From contig WGOE01000006.1 of NCBI GenBank assembly GCA_016124195.1, positions 310,001 through 374,000 on the forward strand: DNA of 64,000 nt, read 5' to 3'. The first letter of the stretch is position 1. Every line of letters begins with the position of its first letter. The notes under the pieces are model-generated. The model saw only the letters and a list, made by a program, of their open reading frames with translations. It was not told where the DNA came from and made no database searches. Origin of the DNA: a bacterium (GTDB lineage Bacteria; Pseudomonadota; Alphaproteobacteria; Rhodobacterales; Rhodobacteraceae). A program made the translations under genes and the position numbers. Below, piece after piece: positions 53,495 through 62,753 of this stretch.

Positions 53495-54466
53495 ATGAGC
53501 GGACTTCTGGCGTTGTTGGACGATGTGGCGGCGATTGCCAAGGTCGCGGCCGCTTCGGTCGACGATATCGCGGGGGCCGCGGCGAAGGCGGGCGCCAAGG
53601 CAGCGGGCGTCGTGATCGACGACACGGCTGTGACGCCCACCTATGCGACGGGCTTTGCCGCCGAGCGCGAATTGCCGATCATCTGGCGCATCTCGCTCGG
53701 ATCCCTGCGCAACAAGCTGGTGATCCTGCTGCCGGTGGCGCTGCTGCTTTCGGCCTTTCTGCCCGGCGCCATCGTCCCGCTGTTGACCCTCGGCGGGGCC
53801 TATCTGTGCTTTGAGGGCGCAGAGAAGGTGTTTCATGCCCTCAGCCCCCATGCCGACCCCGGGGTGGAGGCGGATTACGCGCCCGCCGATCCGGCGCATC
53901 TGGAGCGTGAAAAGGTCGCTGGCGCCATCAAGACCGATTTCATCCTGTCGGCCGAAATCATGACCATCGCCCTGGGCGCCATCCCCGAAAGCGCCTTCTG
54001 GATCGAGGCGGCGACCCTGGCGATCGTGGGCATCCTCATCACCGTGCTGGTCTATGGCAGCGTGGCGTTGATCGTGAAGATGGACGACATCGGCCTTTAC
54101 ATGGCGCGCAACGCCCGCCTTGGCGCCACGCGCGCCCTGGGCCGGGGTCTGGTCGCCGGCATGCCGACGCTCCTGAGCTTTCTGTCCACGGTCGGCACCG
54201 CGGCGATGCTCTGGGTCGGCGGCGCGATGGTCGTGCACGGGGCCGAGGTCTTTGGCCTTTCCGCACCCGCCCATGCCTTCGAGGCCTGGGCCGAGGCGGC
54301 AGGCCACGCGGCCCCCCTGGCGCAGGACCTGATCGCCTGGCTCGTCAAGGCGGCCTGCGATGGTATCCTGGGCCTGATCCTGGGCCTTGCCCTGATCCCG
54401 CTCGCGACCCGCGTGCTCGGCCCGGCCATCGCCCGCCTGACCGGACAGAAAGGCGCCGGACACTGA
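53495..54466 (+). CDS. DUF808 membrane protein (MutK/YedI family)
   Basis: The 323-residue protein matches DUF808: MSGLLALLDDVAAIAKVAAASVDDIAGAAAKAGAKAAGVVIDDTAVTP at the start, ELPIIWRISLGSLRNKLVILLPVALLLSAF, GGAYLCFEGAEKVFHAL and long membrane helices. Function unknown. Its stop codon sits within the loop of a terminator hairpin. Confidence 0.92.
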   Translation: MSGLLALLDDVAAIAKVAAASVDDIAGAAAKAGAKAAGVVIDDTAVTPTYATGFAAERELPIIWRISLGSLRNKLVILLPVALLLSAFLPGAIVPLLTLGGAYLCFEGAEKVFHALSPHADPGVEADYAPADPAHLEREKVAGAIKTDFILSAEIMTIALGAIPESAFWIEAATLAIVGILITVLVYGSVALIVKMDDIGLYMARNARLGATRALGRGLVAGMPTLLSFLSTVGTAAMLWVGGAMVVHGAEVFGLSAPAHAFEAWAEAAGHAAPLAQDLIAWLVKAACDGILGLILGLALIPLATRVLGPAIARLTGQKGAGH

Positions 54467-54481
54467 AGCCCGGCGCCTTTC
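54448..54481. terminator. Hairpin at the end of DUF808, facing tkt
   Basis: GAAAGGCGCCGG pairs with CCGGCGCCTTTC (12-bp stem, 10-base loop containing the DUF808 TGA). Flanking A and T on both sides let it serve both convergent genes, although the T-run is short. Confidence 0.7.
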
Positions 54482-54505
54482 ATTTGTTAACATATATCTT
54501 CGGGG
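54477..54505 (-). repeat. Intergenic repeat family D, copy 6
   Basis: On the minus strand: GAAGATATATGTTAACAAATGAAAGG, following a GGGGGC/GCCCCC hairpin at 54508-54525. Lies between convergent DUF808 and tkt. Confidence 0.5.
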
Positions 54506-54533
54506 TGCGGGGGCGAGCCCCCGCCTCGCCCGG

Positions 54534-56549
54534 TCACAGCAGGCTCTTGGCCAGCGTCACTGTGGCCTCGGCGGTGATGCCGAATTCCTTGTAAAGCCGG
54601 TCGATCGGGGCCGAGGCGCCAAAACTTGACATGCCGACAAAGCCCGCCCGCGCCTCGCGGCCCCGCTCGCCCAGAAGCCAGCGGTCCCAGCCCTGCCGCA
54701 CGCCCGCCTCGATGGCGATGCGCACCGGGCCCGACGGCAGCACGCGCTTGCGCCAGGCCTCGTCCTGGGCGGCGAAAAGCTCCATGCAGGGCATCGAGAC
54801 GACGCGGGTGCCGATGCCCTCGGCCTGCAGCAGGTCACGCGCCTTCAGGGCGATTTCCACCTCGGAGCCGGTGGCCATCAGGATCACCTTGCGCTGGCCC
54901 TCGGCCTCGGCCAGCACATAGGCGCCGCGGGCGGTCAGGTTGGCATTGCTGTGGACCTTGCGCACCGTGGGCAGGTTCTGCCGGCTCAGCGCCAGGACAG
55001 AAGGCGTGGTCTTGGAGGTCAGCGCCAGTTCCCAGGCCTCGGCGGTTTCCACGAGGTCGGCGGGGCGGAAGACATGGGTGTTGGGTGTTGCGCGCGAAAT
55101 CGCCAGATGTTCGACCGGCTGGTGCGTCGGGCCATCCTCGCCCAGACCGATGGAATCGTGGGTCATCACATAGACCACCGGCACCGCCATCAGCGCCGAA
55201 AGCCGCATCGCGGGCCGGGCATAGTCGGTAAAGCACATGAAGGTGCCGCCATAGGGCCGCACGCCGCCATGCAGCACCATGCCGTTCATCGCCGCGGCCA
55301 TGCCATGTTCGCGGATGCCGAAATAGATGTAGCGGCCCTTGCGGTCTTCGGGCGTGAAGACGCCCAGATCGGCGGTCTTGGTGTTGTTCGATCCGGTCAG
55401 GTCGGCCGAACCGCCGATGGTTTCGAACAGAACCGGATTGACCGCTGCCAGCACCTTTTCGGACGCGGCCCGGGTTGCGAGTTTCGGCGCGGTTTCCGAG
55501 GCGGCCTTCTTGACCTCGTTGATGGCGCGGCGCAGCGCCTTGGGCGCTTCGCGCGAGAAGATCCGCGCGATCAGGTCGCGGCGGTTCTGCGGCAGGGCGT
55601 CGTGGTTGGCCTGCCAGGCCGCACGTGCAGCGGCGCCCCGGGTTCCGATGGCCTCCCACTGCGCCTTGATGTCGGCGGGGATCTCGAAGGCGGGGGCGGT
55701 CCAGCCATAGGCGGCCTTGGTGTCGGCGATCAGCTTGGCGTCGGTCAGGGCGCCATGGCCCTTGGAGGTGTCCTGCGCCGAAGAGCCAAGTGCGATATGC
55801 GTCTTGCAGGCGATCAGCGCCGGCCCGGGCGAGGCCTTGGCCGCGGTCAGGGCGCGGTCGATGTCCACCGGGTCATGGCCGTCGCAGTCGAAGACATCCC
55901 AGCCCGAGGCGGCAAAGCGCGCCTTCTGGTCGGTCACATCGGCGATCGAGACCTTGCCGTCGATGGTGATGCCGTTGTTGTCCCACATCACGATCAGGTT
56001 GGACAATTGCTGCTTGCCGGCCAGTGCCACGGCCTCCTGGCTCACGCCTTCCATCAGGCAGCCGTCGCCCGCGATGACATAGGTGTGGTGGTTCATCACC
56101 TTGGCCCCAAGGCGGGCGCGCAGGTTGGCCTCGGCAATGGCAAAGCCGACGGAATTGGCGATGCCCTGACCCAGAGGGCCGGTCGTGGTTTCAATCCCCG
56201 CCGCATGGCCATATTCCGGGTGGCCGGCCGTGCGCATGCCCCACTGCCGGAAGCCCTTGATCTGGTCGAGCGTGATGTCCTCATAGCCCGTCAGGTACAT
56301 CAGCGCATAAAGCAGCATCGAGCCATGGCCCGCCGACAGGATGAAGCGGTCGCGGTCCGGCCAATGCGGCGCCTTGGCGTCAAACTTCAGATGCTTGTCA
56401 AACAGCACGGTTGCCACATCCGCCATGCCCATCGGCATGCCCGAATGGCCGGAATTGGCGGCGGCAACGGCATCAAGCGTCAGGGTGCGGATGGCGCAGG
56501 CGCGCATCCAGTGGTCGGGGTGGCGGGCGCGCAGGGTTTCGATGTCCAC
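54534..56549 (-). CDS. tkt: Transketolase
   Basis: The 671-residue thiamine diphosphate enzyme works in the pentose phosphate and Calvin-type cycles. Typical blocks are [58 protein letters not shown] (ThDP-binding GDG...N) and the C-terminal half [27 protein letters not shown] and [21 protein letters not shown]. Its start faces the coiled-coil/zapA pair; this synteny is common in alphaproteobacteria. Confidence 0.96.
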   Translation of the reverse strand: MDIETLRARHPDHWMRACAIRTLTLDAVAAANSGHSGMPMGMADVATVLFDKHLKFDAKAPHWPDRDRFILSAGHGSMLLYALMYLTGYEDITLDQIKGFRQWGMRTAGHPEYGHAAGIETTTGPLGQGIANSVGFAIAEANLRARLGAKVMNHHTYVIAGDGCLMEGVSQEAVALAGKQQLSNLIVMWDNNGITIDGKVSIADVTDQKARFAASGWDVFDCDGHDPVDIDRALTAAKASPGPALIACKTHIALGSSAQDTSKGHGALTDAKLIADTKAAYGWTAPAFEIPADIKAQWEAIGTRGAAARAAWQANHDALPQNRRDLIARIFSREAPKALRRAINEVKKAASETAPKLATRAASEKVLAAVNPVLFETIGGSADLTGSNNTKTADLGVFTPEDRKGRYIYFGIREHGMAAAMNGMVLHGGVRPYGGTFMCFTDYARPAMRLSALMAVPVVYVMTHDSIGLGEDGPTHQPVEHLAISRATPNTHVFRPADLVETAEAWELALTSKTTPSVLALSRQNLPTVRKVHSNANLTARGAYVLAEAEGQRKVILMATGSEVEIALKARDLLQAEGIGTRVVSMPCMELFAAQDEAWRKRVLPSGPVRIAIEAGVRQGWDRWLLGERGREARAGFVGMSSFGASAPIDRLYKEFGITAEATVTLAKSLL

Positions 56550-56736
56550 GAGGGTGTCCTGTATCTGGGAAAACGGTCGGGCCGGGGAATGGCATCGTGC
56601 ATAACAGTCTCACGCGCAAGTTCAAGCGCTGCACGCGGCCGCCTTGGCCAAATTGCGCCAAGATCGGCCTTGACGAAGGGGTGTCAGGCTTCGCAAGTTG
56701 GTTGTAGAGTGCATGTGGAAACAGCCAGAGGGCAAT

Positions 56737-57240
56737 ATGGTCGAGATCGCCGAACTGGAACAGCGGATCACCGCTGCTCTTGCACGCATCAGCGCGGGGG
56801 TGGGCCGGCTCGGGGCTGCCGCAGGGGCTGGCCACGATACGCCCAGTGCCGCGCAGGCCGACCAGATCGCCCATCTTCAGGCAGAGCTTGACCGCGAGCG
56901 CGCACTGCGGGTGGCGGCCGATGCCGCGCTGAACGACCTGCGCTCGCCCGTGGGCGACGAGAGCGCTGCCGAGGTCGAACGGTTGACCCGCCAGCTTGAC
57001 GCGCAGGGGCTCGACAATCAGCGGCTGCGTTCGGCCGTGGCGCAGTTGCGCGAGGAATTGCGCCGCTTGCGCGAGGCGGTCCAGACGGGCGGGCCGGATG
57101 GCCCCCTGGTCAACCGCGCCATGCAGGCCGAGCTCGAGGCGCTGCGCGCGGTGCGTGCGTCAGAAACCACCGAAATGGCCGAGATTCTCGCCGCACTTGG
57201 TCTGATTGTCGACAACCGGGAGGCGGATGTGCATGCCTGA
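56737..57240 (+). CDS. Coiled-coil protein upstream of zapA
   Basis: The 167-residue protein is mostly heptad-rich coiled coil (AQADQIAHLQAELDRERALRVAADAALNDL...EVERLTRQLDAQGLDNQRLRSAVAQLREELRRLREAV). The family appears next to zapA in Rhodobacteraceae; a link to Z-ring function is plausible by position only. The ATG at 56737 (MVEIAELEQRI) has AGAGGG 4 bases before it; ATG 56713 has no such site. Its end overlaps zapA by 8 bases. Confidence 0.78.
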   Translation: MVEIAELEQRITAALARISAGVGRLGAAAGAGHDTPSAAQADQIAHLQAELDRERALRVAADAALNDLRSPVGDESAAEVERLTRQLDAQGLDNQRLRSAVAQLREELRRLREAVQTGGPDGPLVNRAMQAELEALRAVRASETTEMAEILAALGLIVDNREADVHA

Positions 57241-57595
57241 CATCGAAATCACCATCGGCGAGCGCAAGTTCTTTGTGAATTGCCGCGAGGGGGAAGAGCA
57301 TTTCCTGAATGCCGCCGCCAAGATGCTGGACGGCGAGGCCATGCCGCTTCAGGCGCAGATGGGCCGCCTGCCCGAGGCGCGGATGCTGTTGATGGCAGGC
57401 TTGATGCTGGCCGACCGTACCGCCTCGGTCGAGGATGAGTTGCGACTGGCGCGCGAAAGGATTGCCGAACTGGAAAGCCGCCCCGTGCAGGAACGTCCGG
57501 TGGCCGTGATGCCGCGCGAAGTGACCGAAACTCTGGCCGAAATCGCCGCGCGGGCCGAAAGCCTCGCGGCCTCCATCGAGGAGAGACTGGCATGA
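57233..57595 (+). CDS. zapA: Cell division protein ZapA
   Basis: The 120-residue protein bundles FtsZ filaments at the Z ring. The N-terminal beta hairpin PDIEITIGERKFFVNCREGEEHFLNAAAKML is typical; the rest is a dimerising helix. The ATG at 57233 lies within the end of the preceding gene, and its stop overlaps the MliC start (ATGA). In many proteobacteria the 6S RNA gene and ygfA follow zapA; here neither does. Confidence 0.93.
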   Translation: MPDIEITIGERKFFVNCREGEEHFLNAAAKMLDGEAMPLQAQMGRLPEARMLLMAGLMLADRTASVEDELRLARERIAELESRPVQERPVAVMPREVTETLAEIAARAESLAASIEERLA

Positions 57596-57951
57596 CCCGA
57601 ATGATGGCCCCCTGGGGGGCGCTTGCGAGCCTGTGCCTGCTGGGCGCCTGTGCAACGCCGCCGCCGCCCCCCACGCCCGCCGCCACGATCGCTGCGCGGG
57701 TCGTGCATTACACCTGCAAGGGCAACAGCCACGTGACCGTGTCCTACGGCAATTCGACCGCAACCCTGCCGGGGCCGGAAACCCTGTTGCAGGACGATGC
57801 AGAAGGCACGCATTACAGCTGGCCCGCGGATGGCACGCATCATGTCTGGGCACTCAAGGATGGCATAGGCACCCTGTCGCTGCGCGATGGCACCAAGGGC
57901 ACCGAAAGCGTCGTGCAGTCCGCCTGCAAGCCGGATGCCCTGCCGAAATAA
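57592..57951 (+). CDS. MliC-like lipoprotein (C-type lysozyme inhibitor family)
   Basis: The 119-residue protein has a lipoprotein signal with lipobox LLGAC (lipidated Cys near residue 20), a proline stretch, then a MliC/PliC-like beta-barrel: VVHYTCKGNSHVTVSYGNSTATLPG, ending SACKPDALPK. Studied members bind and inhibit animal lysozyme from the outer membrane. ATG overlaps the zapA stop by 4 bases, an odd partner for a division gene. Confidence 0.83.
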   Translation: MTRMMAPWGALASLCLLGACATPPPPPTPAATIAARVVHYTCKGNSHVTVSYGNSTATLPGPETLLQDDAEGTHYSWPADGTHHVWALKDGIGTLSLRDGTKGTESVVQSACKPDALPK

Positions 57952-58015
57952 CCGAACGGCTGCCCCGGCTGGCCTATGGTCCGACCCGGGGCGCGTGTTG
58001 CTCTGCCATCGCAAA

Positions 58016-58042
58016 ACAAAAAGGGCGCCCCGTGAGGCGCCC
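58016..58042 (-). terminator. Rho-independent terminator of grxD
   Basis: GGGCGCC (58023-58029), six-base loop, GGCGCCC (58036-58042), followed on the minus strand by TTTTTGTTTTG. It lies 19 bp after the grxD stop, like the gap terminator. Confidence 0.85.
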
Positions 58043-58061
58043 TCGCTTCATCAAGGCCGGA

Positions 58062-58427
58062 TCAGGCCTCCTTGTTGGCTTCGCGGATCTTGTCGGCGGC
58101 TTCCTTGTTGAAGGCCACGCCCTTGGCTTCCAGAAGCTGGTCCAGTTCGCCCGACAGCGTCATCTCGGTCACGATATCGCAGCCGCCGACGAATTCGCCC
58201 TTGACGTAAAGCTGCGGGATCGTCGGCCAGTCCGAGAAGTCCTTGATCCCCTGACGGATTTCGGCATCCGCCAGCACGTTCACATCGGCGTAGTTCACGC
58301 CCATGAAGTTCAGCACCCCCGCCACGCGGGACGAGAACCCGCATTGCGGCATCATCTTGGTGCCCTTCATGAACAGAACGACGTCGTTCTTTTCCACGGT
58401 GTCCTTGATTTGGTCTAGCGCGCTCAT
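58062..58427 (-). CDS. grxD: Monothiol glutaredoxin, Grx4/GrxD type
   Basis: The 121-residue CGFS glutaredoxin has its active site at Cys29-Gly-Phe-Ser ([10 protein letters not shown]), the [17 protein letters not shown] cis-proline and glutathione-binding block and the usual length. It binds a [2Fe-2S] cluster jointly with BolA, whose gene lies 103 bp upstream on the same strand, so the two probably act together in iron-sulfur trafficking or iron sensing. The ATG at 58427 is the family start. Confidence 0.95.
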   Translation of the reverse strand: MSALDQIKDTVEKNDVVLFMKGTKMMPQCGFSSRVAGVLNFMGVNYADVNVLADAEIRQGIKDFSDWPTIPQLYVKGEFVGGCDIVTEMTLSGELDQLLEAKGVAFNKEAADKIREANKEA

Positions 58428-58530
58428 CTCTGGCTTCCTTTCGCCGCTTTCCTTGGGTCGCGGGATGTTCACTTGTGCGATATACGGGCGGTCAAGGTCT
58501 GGCCGCCAAGAATTGTGTCACAGGCGCCGC

Positions 58531-58773
58531 TCAGTCCGGCGCCTTGGTGGTCAAGGCCAGCGCATGCAGCTCGCCCGCCGCGCCGTCCATCTTGCCCTTG
58601 AGGCTGGCATAGACCGCGCGCTGTTGCTGGACGCGGTTCATGCCCTTGAAGCTGGCGTCGATGACTTCGGCGGCCCAATGGTTGCCATCGCCCGCAAGGT
58701 CGGTGATCGTGATCTGCGCCTGAGGAAAGCTGGCGCGGATCAGGGCTTCGATATCACGGGCTTCCATCGCCAT
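58531..58773 (-). CDS. bolA: BolA family protein
   Basis: The 80-residue protein has the BolA fold with a SFKGMNRVQQQRAVYASLKG block and a conserved His in ELHALAL, which ligates the shared cluster with CGFS glutaredoxins. The ATG at 58773 has GGAGA 6 bases upstream; a second ATG two codons later is also possible. It is between purL and grxD; the order purL-bolA-grxD is a typical one. Confidence 0.92.
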   Translation of the reverse strand: MAMEARDIEALIRASFPQAQITITDLAGDGNHWAAEVIDASFKGMNRVQQQRAVYASLKGKMDGAAGELHALALTTKAPD

Positions 58774-58832
58774 CCTGGGTCTCCTTCACTTTCCAGCAGA
58801 TTTAAGCCTGCCCGCCCCGCTGTGCAAGGCGG

Positions 58833-60992
58833 TCAGGCCACGGCTTTGGCAAAGGCCCCGCGGTAGAGTGCGGAAAGCTCGGCAAGGGGCGCCTCCTCGG
58901 TGCCAAGGCGCACCGTGTCGCCGCCAAAGCTGCCCACCACCGCGGCCGGAACGCCCGCCGCCTTGGCCTCGGCCACCAGCGCCTCGGCCGCCTTGGTCGG
59001 CAGGGCCACCAGATAGCGCGCCTGATCCTCGCCAAAGAGCGTGGCGATATCGCCCGCTGCCAGCGTCAGGCCCAGCTTCGCCGCCTCGGCCATCTCAAAG
59101 GCAGCCAGCGCAAGCCCGCCGTCCGACAGGTCGGTGCAGGCGTGGAAGGCGCGGCCATGGGCGCGGATGAAGCTGCCGTTGGCCTTTTCGGCGGCCAGAT
59201 CCACCGGCGGCGCATCGCCCGCTTCGATCCCGAAGGCTTCGGCCAGAAGCGCCGACTGGCCAAGGTGACCCCGCGTCGTGCCGATCAGCACCGCGACATC
59301 GCCCGCCCGCGCCCGCCCGCCGATCAGGTCCGCGGCATCGGCCAGAATCCCCACCGCGCCGATGGTCGGCGTGGGCAGGATGCCCTTGCCGTCGGTCTCA
59401 TTGTAAAGCGAGACGTTGCCCGAGACGATCGGCATGTCGAGGGCGATGCAGGCCTCGCCGATGCCCTTCAGCGCGCCGACCAGCTGGCCCATGATCTCTG
59501 GCTTTTCCGGGTTGCCGAAGTTGAGGTTGTCGGTCGTGGCCAGGGGCAGGGCGCCCACGGCAGACAGGTTGCGATAGGCTTCCGCCACCGCCTGCTTGCC
59601 GCCTTCGCGCGGGTTGGCCGCCACATAGCGCGGCGTCACGTCCGAGGTGAAGGCCAGCGCCTTCTTCGTGCCATGCACCCGTACCACACCGGCGCCCATC
59701 CCGGGCCTGCGGATGGTGTCGGCCAGCACCTGGCTGTCGTATTGTTCATAGACCCAGGCCTTGTGGGCGTAAGAGGGCGAGCCGATCAGGGCCCGCAAAC
59801 CCTCTACCGCGCCAATGGCGGGCAGGGCGGGCAGCGGGGCCGGGGCAGGGGTTTCAACCCAGGGCCGGTCGTATTCCGGCGCGCTGGAGGACAGTTTCGA
59901 CAGGGGCAGATCGGCCTTCACCTCATTGCCGTGCAGGATGAGGAAGCGGTCTTCGGCAATCGTCTCGCCCACGATGGCGAAATCGAGGTCCCATTTGACG
60001 AAGATCGCCCGGGCCACCTCTTCGAGTTCGGGCTTGAGCACCATGAGCATGCGCTCCTGGCTTTCGGACAACATCATCTCATAGGCGGTCATGTTGGTTT
60101 CGCGCTGCGGCACGGCGTCGAGCTGCAGCTTGATGCCAAGCCCGCCCTTGTCGCCCATCTCGACCGCCGAACAGGTCAGGCCTGCGGCGCCCATGTCCTG
60201 AATGGAAATCACGGCGCCCGAGGCCATCAGTTCCAGACATGCCTCCAAAAGGCGCTTTTCGGTGAAGGGGTCGCCCACCTGCACCGTGGGGCGTTTCTCT
60301 TCGATCGTGTCGTCGAATTCGGCCGAGGCCATGGTGGCGCCGCCCACCCCGTCGCGCCCGGTCTTGGCACCCAGATAGACCACCGGCATGCCGACGCCCG
60401 AGGCGACCGAGTAAAAGATCTTGTCCGCATCGGCCAGCCCGGCGGCAAAGGCGTTGACGAGGCAGTTGCCGTTGTAGCTGCGGTGAAAGCGCACCTCGCC
60501 GCCCACGGTCGGCACGCCAAAAGCATTGCCATAGCCGCCGACGCCTTCGACCACGCCCTTGACCAGATGCGCGGTCCGGGGATGGCCGGGTTCGCCGAAG
60601 CTCAGCGCGTTCATCGCCGCAATCGGCCGCGCGCCCATGGTGAAGACATCGCGCAGGATGCCGCCCACGCCGGTCGCGGCGCCCTGATAGGGTTCGATAT
60701 AAGAGGGGTGGTTGTGACTCTCCATCTTGAAGATCACCGCCTGGCCATCGCCGATATCGACCACGCCGGCATTCTCGCCCGGTCCGCAAATCACCTGGGG
60801 CCCGGTCGTGGGCAGGGTGCGCAGCCATTTCTTCGAGGATTTGTAGGAACAATGCTCGTTCCACATCGCCGAGAAGATGCCCAGTTCGGTGAAGGTCGGT
60901 TCGCGCCCGATGATGCCCAGAAGCCGCTCGTATTCGTCCGGTTTCAGGCCGTGGCTGGCCACGAGGTCCGGAGTGATCGCGGGTTCGGTCAT
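58833..60992 (-). CDS. purL: Phosphoribosylformylglycinamidine synthase subunit PurL
   Basis: The 719-residue small-type PurL converts FGAR to FGAM with ATP and ammonia from PurQ, with PurS as a partner. Blocks are [74 protein letters not shown], and [23 protein letters not shown]. No glutamine amidotransferase domain is fused, so PurQ and PurS are encoded elsewhere; purQ/purS are not in the window. Confidence 0.96.
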   Translation of the reverse strand: MTEPAITPDLVASHGLKPDEYERLLGIIGREPTFTELGIFSAMWNEHCSYKSSKKWLRTLPTTGPQVICGPGENAGVVDIGDGQAVIFKMESHNHPSYIEPYQGAATGVGGILRDVFTMGARPIAAMNALSFGEPGHPRTAHLVKGVVEGVGGYGNAFGVPTVGGEVRFHRSYNGNCLVNAFAAGLADADKIFYSVASGVGMPVVYLGAKTGRDGVGGATMASAEFDDTIEEKRPTVQVGDPFTEKRLLEACLELMASGAVISIQDMGAAGLTCSAVEMGDKGGLGIKLQLDAVPQRETNMTAYEMMLSESQERMLMVLKPELEEVARAIFVKWDLDFAIVGETIAEDRFLILHGNEVKADLPLSKLSSSAPEYDRPWVETPAPAPLPALPAIGAVEGLRALIGSPSYAHKAWVYEQYDSQVLADTIRRPGMGAGVVRVHGTKKALAFTSDVTPRYVAANPREGGKQAVAEAYRNLSAVGALPLATTDNLNFGNPEKPEIMGQLVGALKGIGEACIALDMPIVSGNVSLYNETDGKGILPTPTIGAVGILADAADLIGGRARAGDVAVLIGTTRGHLGQSALLAEAFGIEAGDAPPVDLAAEKANGSFIRAHGRAFHACTDLSDGGLALAAFEMAEAAKLGLTLAAGDIATLFGEDQARYLVALPTKAAEALVAEAKAAGVPAAVVGSFGGDTVRLGTEEAPLAELSALYRGAFAKAVA

Positions 60993-61399
60993 GGGGGCCT
61001 CCTGGCGGCGCGGCGTGAAGGGTGGGTTGGGGCCTCTTAGGCCAAGCGCCCGCGCAGGGAAAGAGGCGGCAGGGGGCCCGGGCTGGCGCGGCGGCTTTTT
61101 TTCGCGCGCGGCCCCGGGGTTTTGCCGCTCGATGCGGAAAACCGGGCCACGGTCTCAGGTCGGCCCTGCGCTTGTGAATCTGGCAAAGACCGATGCGGCA
61201 GTGCGGCATCTGTCAGGGCCGATTGGCCCGCACCAAGCCGGCATGAAGTTCGGCCGCGGGGCGCCTGCACCGATTCCCCGGGGCGCCGCACTTGCGTCTT
61301 GCGCCCCCGCCGCCTGTTCTGCCGCTGCCGCCTATTCGGTCAAACGCCCTTCCGGCCTGCCCAATCGACAGGCAAACCCCCGAAAAATCACGAAAAACC

Positions 61400-61427
61400 A
61401 AAAAAAAGGCCGAGCTTCCGCTCGGCC
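61400..61427 (-). terminator. Rho-independent terminator on the minus strand
   Basis: GGCCGAGC (61408-61415), loop TTCC, GCTCGGCC (61420-61427), and the eight As at 61400-61407 giving eight T on the minus strand. Confidence 0.9.
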
Positions 61428-61478
61428 AAGTCCAACAGGGAGGTATGAAGCAGCAAGAGCGAACTCAACCGCTGCCTC
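61400..61478 (-). ncRNA. Candidate small RNA (about 78 nt)
   Basis: On the minus strand a transcript starting near 61478 would form a first hairpin with GCAGC/GCTGC ends and a GAG-TTCG-CTC loop. A single-stranded linker with the anti-Shine-Dalgarno-like ACCTCCCT follows, then the terminator GGCCGAGC-GGAA-GCTCGGCC and eight T. Promoter hexamers are placed upstream. It has no start codon or frame. It could alternatively be only the 3' end of the LysR transcript, which ends 190 bases upstream of its start. Confidence 0.5.
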
Positions 61479-61484
61479 AACGCC

Positions 61485-61513
61485 TAGATAGGGGTTGGGC
61501 TTGTTAGCGGCAA
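61485..61513 (-). promoter_or_regulatory. Possible sigma-70 type promoter for the small RNA
   Basis: On the minus strand TTGCCG (61513-61508), a 17-base spacer and TATCTA (61490-61485). Each hexamer matches the consensus only partly, but the spacing is ideal, and the distance to the predicted RNA start is right. Confidence 0.4.
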
Positions 61514-61669
61514 CGGAAATAAGGCTGCAATTGCGGCATTGCGGCTATGCGATTATCGCATGGCTTTGTTACGCCTGTTGCACGGCTCGCCTCGCGCGTG
61601 TCACAGCCCGCTCAGCCGCGTCGTCATCCAGCACGACTTGCTGCCGTCCGGCCCGTGACCAGCGCCGCC

Positions 61670-62563
61670 TCAATCCTGCTTGCGCTGCCGATAGGCCATG
61701 ATTTCGTCCACCACGAAGTCGCGAAAGGCGCCGACCCGCTTGGAATGGCGCAACTCTTCGGGATAGGCCAGAAACACCGGCACCTCGCCGCTTTCGATCT
61801 CGGGCAGGACGCGCACCAGATGGGGGAAGTCCTCGGTGATGTAATCGGGCAGCACGCCAACGCCCAGATGGTTCAGAACCCCCTGCAGCACGCCGAAATA
61901 GTTGTTCACGGTCAGGGTCGAGGGGATGTCATGGCTCATCAGTTCGGCCACCAGAAGTGCTCCGGCCGCGACCTGCGCCGTGCCTGCGTGCTGGCTGATC
62001 AGCCGGTGCGAGGTCATCTCGTCGATCGTGGTGGGTGTGCCGTGCTCTTCCAGATACTGGGGCGAGGCGTAAAGCCGCATGCGGATCTGCATCAGGCGCT
62101 TGCGGATCAGGTCGGCCTGGGTCGGCTCTTTCATGCGGATGGCCACGTCGGCCTCGCGCATGGGCAGGTCAAGGACGCGCTCTTCCAGCATCAGGTCGAT
62201 CTTGAGCGCGGGATATTTCGCGTAAAGCTTGGCCAGCCGCGGCGCAAGCCACATGGTGCCAAAGCCGGTCGTGGTCGTCACGCGCAATTCGCCAAAGACC
62301 TCGTCTTCGCTGTCGCGGATGCGGGCGGCGGCGGCTTCGAGCCTGCGCACCATCTGGCTGGTGGCATCGAACAGCAACTCGCCCTGTTCGGTCAGGATCA
62401 GGCCGCGGGCGTGGCGGTGAAACAGGGTGACCGACAGCGATTCCTCCAGCGCGCGGATCTGGCGGCTGACGGCGGACTGGCTCAGATGCAGAACGTCCCC
62501 GGCATGGGTCAGAGAGCCCTTGTCGGCCACGGCGTGAAATATGCGCAGTTTGTCCCAGTCCAT
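61670..62563 (-). CDS. LysR-family transcriptional regulator
   Basis: The 297-residue protein has the LysR helix-turn-helix at residues about 3-62 (LRIFHAVADKGSLTHAGDVLHLSQSAVSRQIRALEESLSVTLFHRHARGLILTEQG) and a type 2 periplasmic-binding-like effector domain (residues about 90-290). The ATG at 62563 is chosen, with a GTG one codon earlier less likely. It is transcribed away from murI; no obvious target lies nearby. The small-RNA terminator downstream could also end this transcript. Confidence 0.92.
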   Translation of the reverse strand: MDWDKLRIFHAVADKGSLTHAGDVLHLSQSAVSRQIRALEESLSVTLFHRHARGLILTEQGELLFDATSQMVRRLEAAAARIRDSEDEVFGELRVTTTTGFGTMWLAPRLAKLYAKYPALKIDLMLEERVLDLPMREADVAIRMKEPTQADLIRKRLMQIRMRLYASPQYLEEHGTPTTIDEMTSHRLISQHAGTAQVAAGALLVAELMSHDIPSTLTVNNYFGVLQGVLNHLGVGVLPDYITEDFPHLVRVLPEIESGEVPVFLAYPEELRHSKRVGAFRDFVVDEIMAYRQRKQD

Positions 62564-62753
62564 CACGGCACGCCCCCCTCTTGCGATCGCAGCCTAGCAT
62601 TGGCGGTCTGTCTGGCCCAAGAAATTCGATCTGTAAACCGCTTTGGCCGACGGGTCTGTGCTTTCCTTGTGCGGATGCGGCGCACTTCCCTCGGACGGCG
62701 CCAGCGGCTATCCTGACGGGCAAGGCAAGAAGAACCGGCAAAAGGGGCAGGAC

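Larger units (their letters stand above)
60993..61669. other. 677-bp gap with candidate small RNA
   Basis: Divergent upstream part (60993-61399) has no gene I can support. A candidate small RNA with promoter and terminator lies at 61400-61513. The rest up to the LysR stop contains ATGCGA-TTA-TCGCAT (61547-61561), a short inverted repeat. Confidence 0.5.

Noticed and set aside
57596-57960. Expected 6S RNA next to zapA
   Set aside because: The MliC gene occupies the position with overlapping ends; I see no 6S-like fold here.
54951-61040. Plus-strand frames of 646 and 632 residues opposite tkt and purL
   Set aside because: Both lie inside conserved housekeeping genes on the other strand and have no recognisable domain.
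61445-61507. Micro-frame beginning MKQQERTQPLPQ after AGGGAGGT
   Set aside because: The Shine-Dalgarno-like run touches the ATG with no spacer, and the same bases are better explained as the antisense of the candidate small RNA linker.
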